Shown here: in pieces, positions 32,411-40,028 of the stretch | How the letters are laid out: every line of letters begins with the position of its first letter | Position numbering within the stretch: the stretch's first letter is position 1 | Source of the DNA: a virus | Virus record (IMG/VR): IMGVR_UViG_3300034685_000103 | Coordinates: 1 to 40,950 of that record | DNA: 40,950 bases | Strand: one strand, 5' to 3' | Notes under the pieces: model-generated | Told to the model about the DNA's origin: nothing | The model's input: the letters and a program-made list of their open reading frames with translations, nothing else | Databases searched by the model: none | Made by a program: the position numbers and the translations under genes

Positions 32411-32743
32411 TTATATTATCGGCATTCCATATTTCCGTGATTTTTTCTCAAATTCGATGTAATCATCTAAAGTGCTCTCGGAAGCTATTCTCAGATTGCT
32501 TTTCATCCATACGTTTCCACTTTTCATAGCTTGTATAACTTCCTCTTTGCTAAATCCTCCACTTATCAAAACATATTTTTCCTCAGTCTCAAAATCAAAC
32601 ATAAATCCAATCCAGCCGTTTTTTCTAAAATCTTCCACTTTCCCCTCTTCCATATACTCGTATGCCATAAGTCCCCAAACGAAGTGCAAACTTTTTTGAA
32701 TCTTTTCTAAATCTTTCATCTTTAAAACTCTTAAATCTTTCAT
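32411..32743 (-). CDS. First early gene, unknown function
   Basis: A 110-residue protein (LEKIQKSLHFVWGLMAYEYM near the start, WIGFMFDFETEEKYVLISGG in the middle, GNVWMKSNLRIASESTLDDY later). It is the first gene behind the strongest early promoter, so it should be made immediately on infection, where host-takeover or anti-defence genes are often found; that is inference. Start ATG 32743 follows AAGGAGGTAG. Confidence 0.6.
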   Translation of the reverse strand: MKDLRVLKMKDLEKIQKSLHFVWGLMAYEYMEEGKVEDFRKNGWIGFMFDFETEEKYVLISGGFSKEEVIQAMKSGNVWMKSNLRIASESTLDDYIEFEKKSRKYGMPII

Positions 32744-32777
32744 TTCCTCTACCTCCTTTTTATTTATCTACATTTTT

Positions 32778-32806
32778 ATTATAACATATTTATTTTAGTT
32801 TGTCAA
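32778..32806 (-). promoter_or_regulatory. Consensus early promoter P1
   Basis: TTGACA (32806-32801) and TATAAT (32783-32778) with a 17-bp spacer and TGT before the -10. It fires the early genes leftward from the large intergenic region. Confidence 0.9.
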
Positions 32807-32939
32807 TAGTTTTATATTAATATTATATAACAATTATATATAAACTCAATAATGAAACGCTTAAATTTTGATTAAGATCTCCAGTAAAAATTTCTTGCTG
32901 GCTCTTTGCCATCCTCACCAGATTAAAAGATTATATGCG

Positions 32940-33163
32940 TCTATATATAATTAGTCATAAACGATTATTGAAACGCTTACAGCTCGTTTTACAAAGAGGA
33001 TAAAAATAACATAAAACTGTTATAAATAGTGTGTTTCAGCGTTTTCAAGCTATTTTTGGAGTGTTTTCCAGAAAAAAGTAAAATTAGAAGTCTCATTAAA
33101 TGCGGATTTCAGAAGTTGAGAAAGATGGATATATATAAAAGAAAAATAAAACTGATATAAAGA
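32940..33163. repeat. Intergenic repeat element, copy 3 (partial)
   Basis: From 32940 to 32999 it matches copy 1 at 7478-7537 without gaps at the key blocks: TATATAATTA, CGCTTAcAGCT and TTTTACAAAGAGG. Farther right ACTGTTATAAATAGT (33016-33030) matches the copy 1 dyad, and CTGATATAAAG near 33150 matches the distal end. It lies in the ~700-bp gene-free region between the late terminator and promoter P1. No reading frame is seen. Confidence 0.65.
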
Positions 33164-33186
33164 TAGAAATTCTAAAATATTGAGAT

Positions 33187-33436
33187 AATCTAATTTTGAA
33201 CCTCTTTGTAAAACGCTCTATATTCAATTTTTTCTTTGCCATCAATATAATTATATTTAGAAATCAATACAGCTCAAAATACAACGAGGTTGTAATTCAC
33301 TAATAATCAGTATTATAGAGAAGTCTCATAATTTTAGAAATTTTATTAAAAGTTTAATCGCTAAAATACTTATAACTAGTATGTTTTAAAAATCATAAAA
33401 TATAAAAGAGATATAATGATGATATAAAATAAAAAA
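33187..33436. repeat. Intergenic repeat element, copy 2 (inverted to copy 1)
   Basis: Centred on the A/T palindrome AATATAATTATATT at 33245-33258. The left arm, read on the minus strand, ends TTTTACAAAGAGGTTCAAA, as in copy 1. The right arm has CAGCTC, then ACAACGAGGTT, then CACTAATAATCAGTATTA-AGAGAA, a dyad ACTTATAACTAGT at 33368-33380, and GATATAAAATA next to the late terminator. The whole arrangement is collinear with the reverse complement of copy 1 over 200 bp. Confidence 0.68.
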
Positions 33437-33437
33437 A

Positions 33438-33456
33438 TACCTCCATTACGGAGGCA
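33438..33456 (-). terminator. Rho-independent terminator of the late unit
   Basis: TACCTCC (33438-33444) and GGAGGCA (33450-33456) pair around a five-base loop; on the minus strand seven T follow, then more A/T. It stands after the lysis genes and is the end of late transcription. Confidence 0.85.
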
Positions 33457-33494
33457 TAATGTCTACAGGAGGTTTGAGGGGGGATTGTATGATA

Positions 33495-33761
33495 TTATTT
33501 TCTTTTGATTTCGTTCCAAGAATCAATTAATTGCTTATTCCATCGTTCGATATTTGCTTTTTCTTCAGGAGTTTGGAGTATTTGAAATATTTCCTGATTA
33601 ACTTCTTCCATCTTTTCTTGTGTATCAATCTTGATTACTTGCGGATAATGATAAAAATATATTCCGTTCTTTTTAATTTCTACAGTTATATCATATTTTT
33701 TTAGAAATTCATTTATTTTGTTTTTTGTTTCTAAAATAGTTTGAGAAATCGCTATAACAGG
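33495..33761 (-). CDS. 88-codon extension frame of the holin-like gene (via -1 frameshift)
   Basis: This open frame reads PVIAISQTILETKNKINEFL at its start and ends RWNKQLIDSWNEIKRK before TAA. Upstream in the frame is a stop, and no ATG, GTG or TTG occurs before an internal Met at residue 51. The frame is exactly -1 to the holin-like gene at its A AAA AAC site, so slippage would give a 179-residue fusion of 91 plus 88 residues. The extension is charged and soluble with aromatic strands (KNGIYFYHYP). Without frameshifting, a shortened 38-residue product or a dead remnant would be the alternatives. Confidence 0.65.
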   Translation of the reverse strand, partial: PVIAISQTILETKNKINEFLKKYDITVEIKKNGIYFYHYPQVIKIDTQEKMEEVNQEIFQILQTPEEKANIERWNKQLIDSWNEIKRK

Positions 33762-34033
33762 TTTTTTAAATCATCTTCTATCTTTTTGAGAGCTGTTTCC
33801 ATTTCTTGAGTCGCTTGTGTAATGGAAGGCTTATCAGGATTCTTTTTTAAAATGTATACTGCCGTCTCTCCAAACTTGTATCCGAGATTGTTCTCGATTT
33901 GATTAGCTTGTTCTTTGTTCTTTAGTTTAGTATTCAAAATATTTAACAGCCATCCAATTATCCATTCTGGTTTCAAGATTTGAATTAATATTGTCACTGC
34001 CAAAGTAATTATAACTGCCAATGTTTCACTCAT
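33752..34033 (-). CDS. Holin-like small membrane protein
   Basis: A 93-residue protein with one N-terminal membrane span (MSETLAVIITLAVTILIQIL) followed by EWIIGWLLNIL, a possible second, amphipathic pass. The remainder is a soluble helical tail (QATQEMETALKKIEDDLKN). It overlaps the lysin gene by 8 bp and ends the late operon, so a holin or pinholin role is likely. ATG 34033 follows AGAGGTG at good spacing. A slippery heptamer lies two codons before the stop. Confidence 0.68.
   Translation of the reverse strand: MSETLAVIITLAVTILIQILKPEWIIGWLLNILNTKLKNKEQANQIENNLGYKFGETAVYILKKNPDKPSITQATQEMETALKKIEDDLKNLL
33761..33767 (-). other. Canonical -1 slippery heptamer A AAA AAC
   Basis: In the zero frame the codons are TTA AAA AAC CTG TTA TAG, so A AAA AAC sits in the correct phase for tandem slippage, followed by two codons and a stop. 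A slip places the ribosome in the 88-codon frame. A stimulatory structure was not established. Confidence 0.65.
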
Positions 34034-34529
34034 GCTCAATCACCTCTTTTAAATTTTTCTTTGCCCAAGCGTACCAGTACATCACATCTTCATTGTATTG
34101 CATTTTCTCGAATGGAATTAATTCTGTTATTTTTTGATTGTCTTCCATGCCTTCATCAAGCCATTTCAAAATATATCCATAGCCCCAATTGTAGCACATG
34201 AGAGCAAATAACAAAGCCATTCCATTTTCATAGTCTTGACTAAGAAAATATTGATACCAGCGAGTTAAATAAAGAGCTCCGATACGAATGTTTAATAGTG
34301 GATATTTCATATCTTCTTTTGAAAATCGCATTCCAAAGTAAGAATTCACTTCTTGACGAGCTATATCCGTTATTTGCATAAGTCCAATAGCTCCCGACTT
34401 CGATTCAGCGTCAATTATACGATTGCTTTCTGTTTCTATTATAGCATATATCAAATATGGATCTAATCCTGTCTCTTTTCCAGCTTCAACGCAATAATCA
34501 AAGCAAGTTTTTCTATCTAATTTTTCCAT
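34026..34529 (-). CDS. Endolysin (SLT-type lytic transglycosylase)
   Basis: A 167-residue cell-wall enzyme. The lytic transglycosylase pattern is YLIYAIIETESNRIIDAESK followed by SGAIGLMQI; the Glu of IIETES is the predicted catalytic acid, and the GLMQ motif lines the active site. RIGALYLTRWYQYF and ALMCYNWGYG complete the lysozyme-like fold. No signal peptide, so it depends on a holin for release. ATG 34529 is chosen, behind GGAGGTG. It cuts peptidoglycan to release progeny. Confidence 0.9.
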   Translation of the reverse strand: MEKLDRKTCFDYCVEAGKETGLDPYLIYAIIETESNRIIDAESKSGAIGLMQITDIARQEVNSYFGMRFSKEDMKYPLLNIRIGALYLTRWYQYFLSQDYENGMALLFALMCYNWGYGYILKWLDEGMEDNQKITELIPFEKMQYNEDVMYWYAWAKKNLKEVIEHE

Positions 34530-34530
34530 T

Positions 34531-34839
34531 TTATTCACCTCCAAGTAAAGTTATTATCAGTGTTATTAATGTTATTATATTTGCCGAGATTAATCCGATA
34601 ACAAACTTTCCAAATTTCTTATTCAGCGTGTCCCCAATAATTTTATCCATGAGTTCATCGTTTTGTTTTATCGTTTTTATTACACGCTCATCGATATAGC
34701 CGTTTTTTATTAAAGAAGTTAGCTCGTTTAGCCTGCTTTCAAATTTATCCACGTTCGTTCTTAGACTGTCAATATTTTCTTTCTGTTTAGCGACTTCAAT
34801 ACGTAGTTCATTCAATATTTCTTCGTTAGTTTCATGCAT
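34531..34839 (-). CDS. XhlA-like membrane protein (lysis module)
   Basis: A 102-residue protein with a long N-terminal coiled coil (LRIEVAKQKENIDSLRTNVD) and a C-terminal membrane span (FVIGLISANIITLITLIITL). This coiled-coil-plus-tail-anchor layout is that of XhlA/haemolysin-type phage proteins that assist the holin. It lies just before the endolysin gene. Assigned by layout. Confidence 0.68.
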   Translation of the reverse strand: MHETNEEILNELRIEVAKQKENIDSLRTNVDKFESRLNELTSLIKNGYIDERVIKTIKQNDELMDKIIGDTLNKKFGKFVIGLISANIITLITLIITLLGGE

Positions 34840-34850
34840 GCTTTAGCCAC

Positions 34851-35084
34851 CTATTCGTATTGGAATGTTAGAAATGTTTTTTTATTGATATAATCTAGTT
34901 CTTGATTCACTAATCTAACGTTTAATTCTTCTACGATGTTGTCATTTTCTATAATTTTCAATATGCCTTGTTTTGTTAACTCCGGTACGTTAATGTTGTT
35001 AATAATCACAAAAACGTTTTTGTTCATAAATATTTTTCTTATGCTTTCACATTCAAATTCTTGATTATCGTACTGAATTGTCAT
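34851..35084 (-). CDS. Small late protein of unknown function
   Basis: A 77-residue beta-rich protein (MTIQYDNQEFECESIRKIFM at the start) with no known family. It is encoded between the tail tip protein and the lysis genes and follows AAGGAGATG. A small tail-tip or base component is possible. Confidence 0.55.
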   Translation of the reverse strand: MTIQYDNQEFECESIRKIFMNKNVFVIINNINVPELTKQGILKIIENDNIVEELNVRLVNQELDYINKKTFLTFQYE

Positions 35085-35100
35085 CTTTTCATCTCCTTCC

Positions 35101-37719
35101 TTAGTATAAAAAATATTCTACAAAAATGTACGCTTGAACACGTGCCAAATTGTTTGCTGAAATATTAATTGTCTCTCCATCACTAATAGCAATATTACTT
35201 ACGTCTAATTTATTTCCGGTAGTTACTGCCCAACTGCTTGTGCCTTTTGAAACTGTTATCGTTGCTGTATTTGCCGATTCATAAATTCCAAAATCAATCG
35301 GATGAGTATGTGGTGGAATAGTAACTGAATGAGTATGCCCATCTAATGTAATTTCATGATTATGGCTGCTTATTACAACCGAATGACTATGTAATGATGT
35401 CCCACTAAAAGTTGCACTTGTTTGCCCAGACCAACTACCGCCTGCGTTTGACGTTGTTGTTGTTCCACCTCCTGAACTTGAACTTAAAGTTGTTCCACCT
35501 CCGCCCCCAACTGTTTTTGAATATGCCCTGAACTTTTCTGTCTTTACTATTATTCTTGCTATTCCGCTTGAAACATCTGTGCCATCAGCATTTTTTGGAA
35601 TATAAATAGGTATCGATAGTGAATAGCTTGAATCAATTTGGTCTGCCATTGAAATCGTATATATTTGCCTAATCCCTTGCGAACTCAGTAATAATTTTGA
35701 ACTTTGCCCTTGAATTTCCACTTTTCCATTACTAATCTTTAAACCCGCCGTTGAGTCTGATAAAGCATTATAACCCAGAGCTATTGTGTCAGGAATTGTT
35801 ATCTTCTGCTCTGCTACTAATTCTAAAGTCTTTACTAATTGAGTCGCTTCTATCGTTCCAGTTTGTATGAAATCTCCGTGAATAAGTGTAAAGCCCTTGT
35901 CAATCGCGGGTATAGCCACTTTTCCAGCAACGAATCTAACTACTCCAAGTGGATAATATGTATAGCCTCCAATCTCGCCTTTTTCCATTTCTGCATTAAA
36001 CGAGATTATATTTCCATTGTTTAGATTTTCTGTATCGTTTTTATCGATACGAATTGACATAAAATAATCTTTTGTTGTAGTTTCAATCTTATTTCCAGCA
36101 CTTACTTTGTAAGAAATATCTTCTGCAACTTCTTGGAATCTGAACTCTGTCCAATCTATTCTTTCCAGTGTTGGAACTATTTCTAATCCATGAACTTGAT
36201 AATTTCTATCTTCTGAACCGATTCTCACATACTCGTTTTCACTTCCATAAAACTGTTTTTGAACTAATAGTTCATGCCTTTCTAAAGCTGTTCTCGCAGT
36301 TTGAACTGAGCCATTCAAAAGCAAAGCTTCTTCTCTAATTTTCTTTTGTTGTTCTAAAAGTTTTACATACATTTCGTCTATTATTGAGTTTACAGGCATT
36401 CTTTCAAACGTATTTGAAAACGTTATTTTATTATACATTCCAAGCTTTAAATCGTATTCAAAGTCAAGCACTCTAACATCTGTGTCAATCGCTTGACTTT
36501 TATCAATTAATCTAACTGCATCTCCAATGTTTACACTTAAATTTATTTGCTGTCTGTCTTGTTCACTAAAATAAGCAAAGTTAATTGAATACGTTATTTT
36601 AGCTTCTTTATGTTGTTCTAAATAGTTATTTGCTTCCGTAATAAGTTGATTCTTTGCTTCATCATATTGAGTTTGCGTTATATAAGCCATTAAAATGTAA
36701 GTTCCACCTGTAAAATCAATATCGTAAATGTCTTTATTTGTGAGTTGCGGATAATAAACTATTCTCGTTGTAGTACATGAATTGTATTTTATTCTAACTT
36801 CTTGAACTTGCTCAAAGCCCTTAGTCATAAACAAAGTGCATTGATTTGCTTCAAGTATAGATAAATCAATTGTTTTGTCAATATCAATGTAATTATAGTT
36901 TTCTTCATCTATTGTTATTTGTCCCCATGAAACTACGCTTCCATTCAAGTTATGCAACTTTACATCGAACTCTTTTATTTGCTCTATAACTCCATATTGC
37001 TCAATAACGCTTGAATCGATGTATAATACTGGATTATCTTCTATTTTTTTATTGACAAAATCATAGTTTACAGGTCTCAGCTCGTTGTAATAATAATTTT
37101 CAAGAACATCTAAATTATCGGATTTGCCTTTTGGATATAATCTCGTTATTATATTCGAAGTATCAATTTCTTTTGTGATAGCGTTTGTATTGCCACCAGC
37201 TTGAATAAATTGCTGTGGAATATCCAGTCCCACTCGAGTTTTGATATAAATGTTGTAATCATTGAATTCATGCTCAGCTCCAAAAGCTTCAAGAAACTTT
37301 GTAAGAGCCGATAAAACATTATCACTGCTATAATCAACTGCTTTTAAATTGTCTTTTAAGCTTGCATCTAAGTTATCAATCAGATTAAATCCAAAGCCAG
37401 TTAAATAACTCTCCAAAGCTGTTTTATTTGCTTCATATCCGATTATTCCAAACTGGTCAGCTCCATCGATTTCTCTCAAGAATAGCTTTTTTGATAAATC
37501 ATAAATTCTATGATATGCTTTATAACTATCTTTTTCTTTCACAATATTGAAAGTGAAATCAGTATCGTTTATCTTAGTTTTCAAAACATCGTTTTGCTGA
37601 ATGTTTTGTTGCGTTTTAAATGTCAAGAAAAATACTCCAGAGAGCGAACGTGTTAGCTTGATTTCAGATGGAGCTAATTTCTCAATGAATTCATTGTTTC
37701 GATATATGAAAAAATCCAT
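35101..37719 (-). CDS. Tail tip / tail-associated protein with HxH-type tip
   Basis: An 872-residue protein. The N-terminal ~400 residues resemble the phage minor structural (Tal/prophage tail endopeptidase) family: FFIYRNNEFIEKLAPSEIKL, FLEAFGAEHEFNDYNIYIKT, IVYYPQLTNKDIYDIDFTGG. The next part looks like a fibre (WTEFRFQEVAEDISYKVSAG, ATQLVKTLELVAEQKITIPD). A Gly/Ser/Thr-rich stretch (~735-770) leads to four HxH motifs at 777, 786, 795 and 804, an exact 9-residue period. In T4 gp37 such motifs bind iron in the receptor-binding needle. It probably trimerises at the tail tip; its job relative to the DGR adhesin is unclear. Confidence 0.82.
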   Translation of the reverse strand: MDFFIYRNNEFIEKLAPSEIKLTRSLSGVFFLTFKTQQNIQQNDVLKTKINDTDFTFNIVKEKDSYKAYHRIYDLSKKLFLREIDGADQFGIIGYEANKTALESYLTGFGFNLIDNLDASLKDNLKAVDYSSDNVLSALTKFLEAFGAEHEFNDYNIYIKTRVGLDIPQQFIQAGGNTNAITKEIDTSNIITRLYPKGKSDNLDVLENYYYNELRPVNYDFVNKKIEDNPVLYIDSSVIEQYGVIEQIKEFDVKLHNLNGSVVSWGQITIDEENYNYIDIDKTIDLSILEANQCTLFMTKGFEQVQEVRIKYNSCTTTRIVYYPQLTNKDIYDIDFTGGTYILMAYITQTQYDEAKNQLITEANNYLEQHKEAKITYSINFAYFSEQDRQQINLSVNIGDAVRLIDKSQAIDTDVRVLDFEYDLKLGMYNKITFSNTFERMPVNSIIDEMYVKLLEQQKKIREEALLLNGSVQTARTALERHELLVQKQFYGSENEYVRIGSEDRNYQVHGLEIVPTLERIDWTEFRFQEVAEDISYKVSAGNKIETTTKDYFMSIRIDKNDTENLNNGNIISFNAEMEKGEIGGYTYYPLGVVRFVAGKVAIPAIDKGFTLIHGDFIQTGTIEATQLVKTLELVAEQKITIPDTIALGYNALSDSTAGLKISNGKVEIQGQSSKLLLSSQGIRQIYTISMADQIDSSYSLSIPIYIPKNADGTDVSSGIARIIVKTEKFRAYSKTVGGGGGTTLSSSSGGGTTTTSNAGGSWSGQTSATFSGTSLHSHSVVISSHNHEITLDGHTHSVTIPPHTHPIDFGIYESANTATITVSKGTSSWAVTTGNKLDVSNIAISDGETINISANNLARVQAYIFVEYFLY

Positions 37720-37723
37720 GAAA

Positions 37724-38377
37724 TCATCCCTTTACATATTTTTTTCTACCTTTGATTTCAAGTGTCAAGTTTGGAGATAATTCAATATTGTTATTTCCTT
37801 CATAAATATGCAAATCTCCGAGATAAGGCAAATTAATAGTTTCAGGAGTTACTAATTGATACAAAACAATGTACGAGCCATCAGGAATAGTTTTCTCTTC
37901 AATATTAGTTCCAGAAATCACGGATACATATACTTTATTCGTTGTAGTATCAATTAGAATACATTTATTCTTCCCGCTTTTGCTTGTTGGAGAGAATGTA
38001 GTTGTTTTTGCTACACTTTCTTTTTCCCATTTCTTTATTTTCTTCAGCTTGCCATTTTCAGTTATTATTTCATCAGCGATTCCAAAAAGATTTATTAAAT
38101 AATTATCGATTGTTATTTGTTCAGTAACTATGTCGGATACATTTTTGATTGTTATATTGCTCGTAGTTTGATTCGTTAAGCCTGCTGTTTTAAGATTTTC
38201 AATTGAAATGTATGTATAAAGCTCATTTTTAGCTTGTTCGTTTAACAAAGGTCCGTATTTGTATTTAAAATAAGCGGGTAAAACAATCGAATTGATTAGA
38301 TTAACTTTTATTTGATTAGTATTTAATACATAATTGAGATAATCTCCAAACTGTTCTTTAGCAATGAATAACTGCAT
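37724..38377 (-). CDS. Tail tip-associated structural protein (likely)
   Basis: A 217-residue protein just upstream of the Tal-like gene. The C-terminal part is beta-rich and ends LSPNLTLEIKGRKKYVKG; the segment IVLYQLVTPETINLPYLGDL looks like a strand-rich base domain. Position within the tail-tip genes suggests a virion component. No motif recognised. Confidence 0.58.
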   Translation of the reverse strand: MQLFIAKEQFGDYLNYVLNTNQIKVNLINSIVLPAYFKYKYGPLLNEQAKNELYTYISIENLKTAGLTNQTTSNITIKNVSDIVTEQITIDNYLINLFGIADEIITENGKLKKIKKWEKESVAKTTTFSPTSKSGKNKCILIDTTTNKVYVSVISGTNIEEKTIPDGSYIVLYQLVTPETINLPYLGDLHIYEGNNNIELSPNLTLEIKGRKKYVKG

Positions 38378-38380
38378 AGT

Positions 38381-38647
38381 TTACCTCCTTTCGGATATAT
38401 ACTCTCCGTTAATTTGGATAATGTAATCACTATAATTTTCAGGATTGAGAAAAATATCATCGAAATTATTTTTTACAAAATTCAAATCAGCATCTTTTAA
38501 TAAAATCTCATCATAAAAATAAGCCGTATAAATTGTCTCTTCTTCAATGATTTCTTTTTCTTCAATATTTTTTCTTATCCAAATATAGTCTCCATATTGC
38601 TCAATTGTTTCTGGTTTAATTATACTATTTACTTTCACCTTTTTCAT
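38381..38647 (-). CDS. Small late protein of unknown function
   Basis: An 88-residue acidic protein (ETIEQYGDYIWIRKNIEEKE; LLKDADLNFVKNNFDDIFLN). It lies where some DGRs encode the accessory Avd protein, but Avd is basic and helical and this is neither. The start may be ATG 38647, which almost touches GGAG, or GTG 38638, which is better spaced. Confidence 0.58.
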   Translation of the reverse strand: MKKVKVNSIIKPETIEQYGDYIWIRKNIEEKEIIEEETIYTAYFYDEILLKDADLNFVKNNFDDIFLNPENYSDYIIQINGEYISERR

Positions 38648-38735
38648 CTCCTTTTTTAATTTCTTTGTTTGTTATCCAAATTTCTTGTTTTGTATCATCA
38701 TCGAACTCGATTATTATTCTTTTTATTTTCAGCAT
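38625..38735 (-). CDS. Possible 36-residue protein after the reverse transcriptase
   Basis: The frame reads MLKIKRIIIEFDDDTKQEIW and continues to KKGDEKGESK. It overlaps the RT gene by 38 bp and the next gene by 23 bp. The GGAG site is close to its ATG. Tight overlaps and a sensible composition support it, but it is short and without a family. Confidence 0.4.
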   Translation of the reverse strand: MLKIKRIIIEFDDDTKQEIWITNKEIKKGDEKGESK

Positions 38736-39729
38736 ATCTCATCTCCAGATTTTTAATGTGTTTCTGATACAAACGATAAGAATCACAATGCTTTAGCCAG
38801 CCCTTATAGCTTTGAATACTACAATTATCTTTGTATGAAATATTTTTGTGATTGCTAATATTTTTCATTTTATGCTTCATTCGCTTTTTCGTCCCGGTTC
38901 TTAACAATGTAAAATCTTTAAAAATTCTGTATCCTAAAAAATCTATGCCTCTAACATTTGTTGGAAACACTTGCCAATTAGATTTTATTTCAACTCTTAA
39001 GTTTTCTCTAAAATACCAGTCAAAATGTCTTTTTAGCCAATGTAAATATTTTTTATTTTTATGTAGTATAACAATATCGTCCATGTATCTAAAATAATAC
39101 TTTATACGCAAAGTTTGCTTACAGTATCTATCAAATTCAGTTAAATAATAATTAGCAAAGTATTGAGACAAATAATTTCCAATCGGAATTCCTTTATTAA
39201 ATGAATCGATTATTAAATCTAACAGCCATAGCAAATCTTTATCTTTGAATTTCCTTCTCAATTTGTCTTTTAAAATTTTATGATTTATACTTGGATAATA
39301 CTGCTTTATATCCAGCTTCAAACAATACTTCGTGTTATATTCATCTTTCAAAGCTTCTTTAACTCTTTTTAATCCAAAGTGTATTCCTCTATTTGGAATA
39401 GAGCTATATGTATCATAGATAAACATTTTTTCAAATATAGGCCCTATAATTTGCAATACTGCCCATTGAATAATTCTGTCGGGATAGTAAGGTAATTTGG
39501 ATATCAATCTTGTTTTGCCTTTATCGATTTTCTCAAAAACTTCATAATTAGATACTTTATATGTTTTATTGATTAACATCTTTTGAATTTCTTGGCAATA
39601 ATACTTTGGATTTTCATCGACCATTTTTACTTCTTTGTAGAATGTTTTGTTTTTCCTTGCATTAGAATGTGCTAAAAGTAAATTATTAATATCAATGATT
39701 TGTTCAAATAAATTTCCGTATCTTTTCAT
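38698..39729 (-). CDS. DGR reverse transcriptase
   Basis: A 343-residue enzyme. Start ATG 39729 (MKRYGNLFEQIIDINNLLLA) follows AAGGAGA and matches the usual DGR RT start; an upstream TTG start is less likely. Palm motifs: LKLDIKQYYPSI with Asp140, IPIGNYLSQ at 181-189, and YMDD at 215-218. The IGxxxSQ motif in place of QGxxxSP is the hallmark of DGR RTs and is linked to adenine-specific misincorporation. It copies the template RNA at 39842-39950 into mutated cDNA that replaces the variable repeat at 40034-40142. There is no maturase or endonuclease domain, so it is not a group II intron enzyme. Confidence 0.96.
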   Translation of the reverse strand: MKRYGNLFEQIIDINNLLLAHSNARKNKTFYKEVKMVDENPKYYCQEIQKMLINKTYKVSNYEVFEKIDKGKTRLISKLPYYPDRIIQWAVLQIIGPIFEKMFIYDTYSSIPNRGIHFGLKRVKEALKDEYNTKYCLKLDIKQYYPSINHKILKDKLRRKFKDKDLLWLLDLIIDSFNKGIPIGNYLSQYFANYYLTEFDRYCKQTLRIKYYFRYMDDIVILHKNKKYLHWLKRHFDWYFRENLRVEIKSNWQVFPTNVRGIDFLGYRIFKDFTLLRTGTKKRMKHKMKNISNHKNISYKDNCSIQSYKGWLKHCDSYRLYQKHIKNLEMRYAENKKNNNRVR

Positions 39730-39841
39730 AAATCTCCTTGCTTGTTGTACTTTCCACAATTTCGATTTTTAAGTCTACTGTTGTGGATTTCTCAATTTTT
39801 CTGTTTGACCCAGAGGTCTGGGAAGAAAAAGGCGCAAAAAC

Positions 39842-39950
39842 AAGTAAGGTGAGAGCCGATATTCCGATTCGAATTAGACGGAGTATTATTCAGATTCAAA
39901 GTGAACAGTCCAGCTTGCAATCCATTATTCCAATTCGTGCTCGAATGAGC
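39842..39950 (-). repeat. DGR template repeat (TR)
   Basis: 109 bp aligned without gaps to the variable repeat at 40034-40142 (offset 192): 84 identities and 25 differences, 24 of them at A of the coding sense. In the target frame the TR reads nine AAT codons, for example NWNNGLQAGLFTLNLNN, the typical codon for adenine mutagenesis. It lies between the target gene and the RT, in the same direction. A small C/G-rich hairpin (CCCAG/CTGGG, 39809-39822) sits in the spacer before the RT and may belong to the template RNA. Confidence 0.96.
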
Positions 39951-39996
39951 GACTTACTTTTTCTCCCCTTGTTTTTAATTCACTTTCAAAAAACTC

Positions 39997-40028
39997 ATTG
40001 AGATTTGCAAATACCGTCAAATCTCAAT
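39997..40028 (-). promoter_or_regulatory. Inverted repeat downstream of the variable repeat (DGR hairpin)
   Basis: ATTGAGATTTG (39997-40007) and CAAATCTCAAT (40018-40028) form a perfect 11-bp stem with a 10-base loop, five bases beyond the end of the VR. It overlaps the last codons and the stop of the target gene. In BPP-1 a hairpin or cruciform at this place is needed for efficient retrohoming. The minus strand after the stem has TTTTTT, so it may also weakly terminate. Confidence 0.75.

Noticed and set aside
32807-33437. CRISPR array or tandem iteron array in the large intergenic region
   Set aside because: Repeats are few, diverged, in both orientations and unevenly spaced; there is no short repeat-spacer periodicity.
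38381-38647. Avd accessory protein of the DGR
   Set aside because: The product is acidic and partly beta, whereas Avd is a basic helical bundle; position alone is not enough.
38698-39729. Group II intron or retron reverse transcriptase
   Set aside because: IGNYLSQ motif, lack of maturase/endonuclease domains and the adjacent TR/VR pair identify a DGR enzyme.
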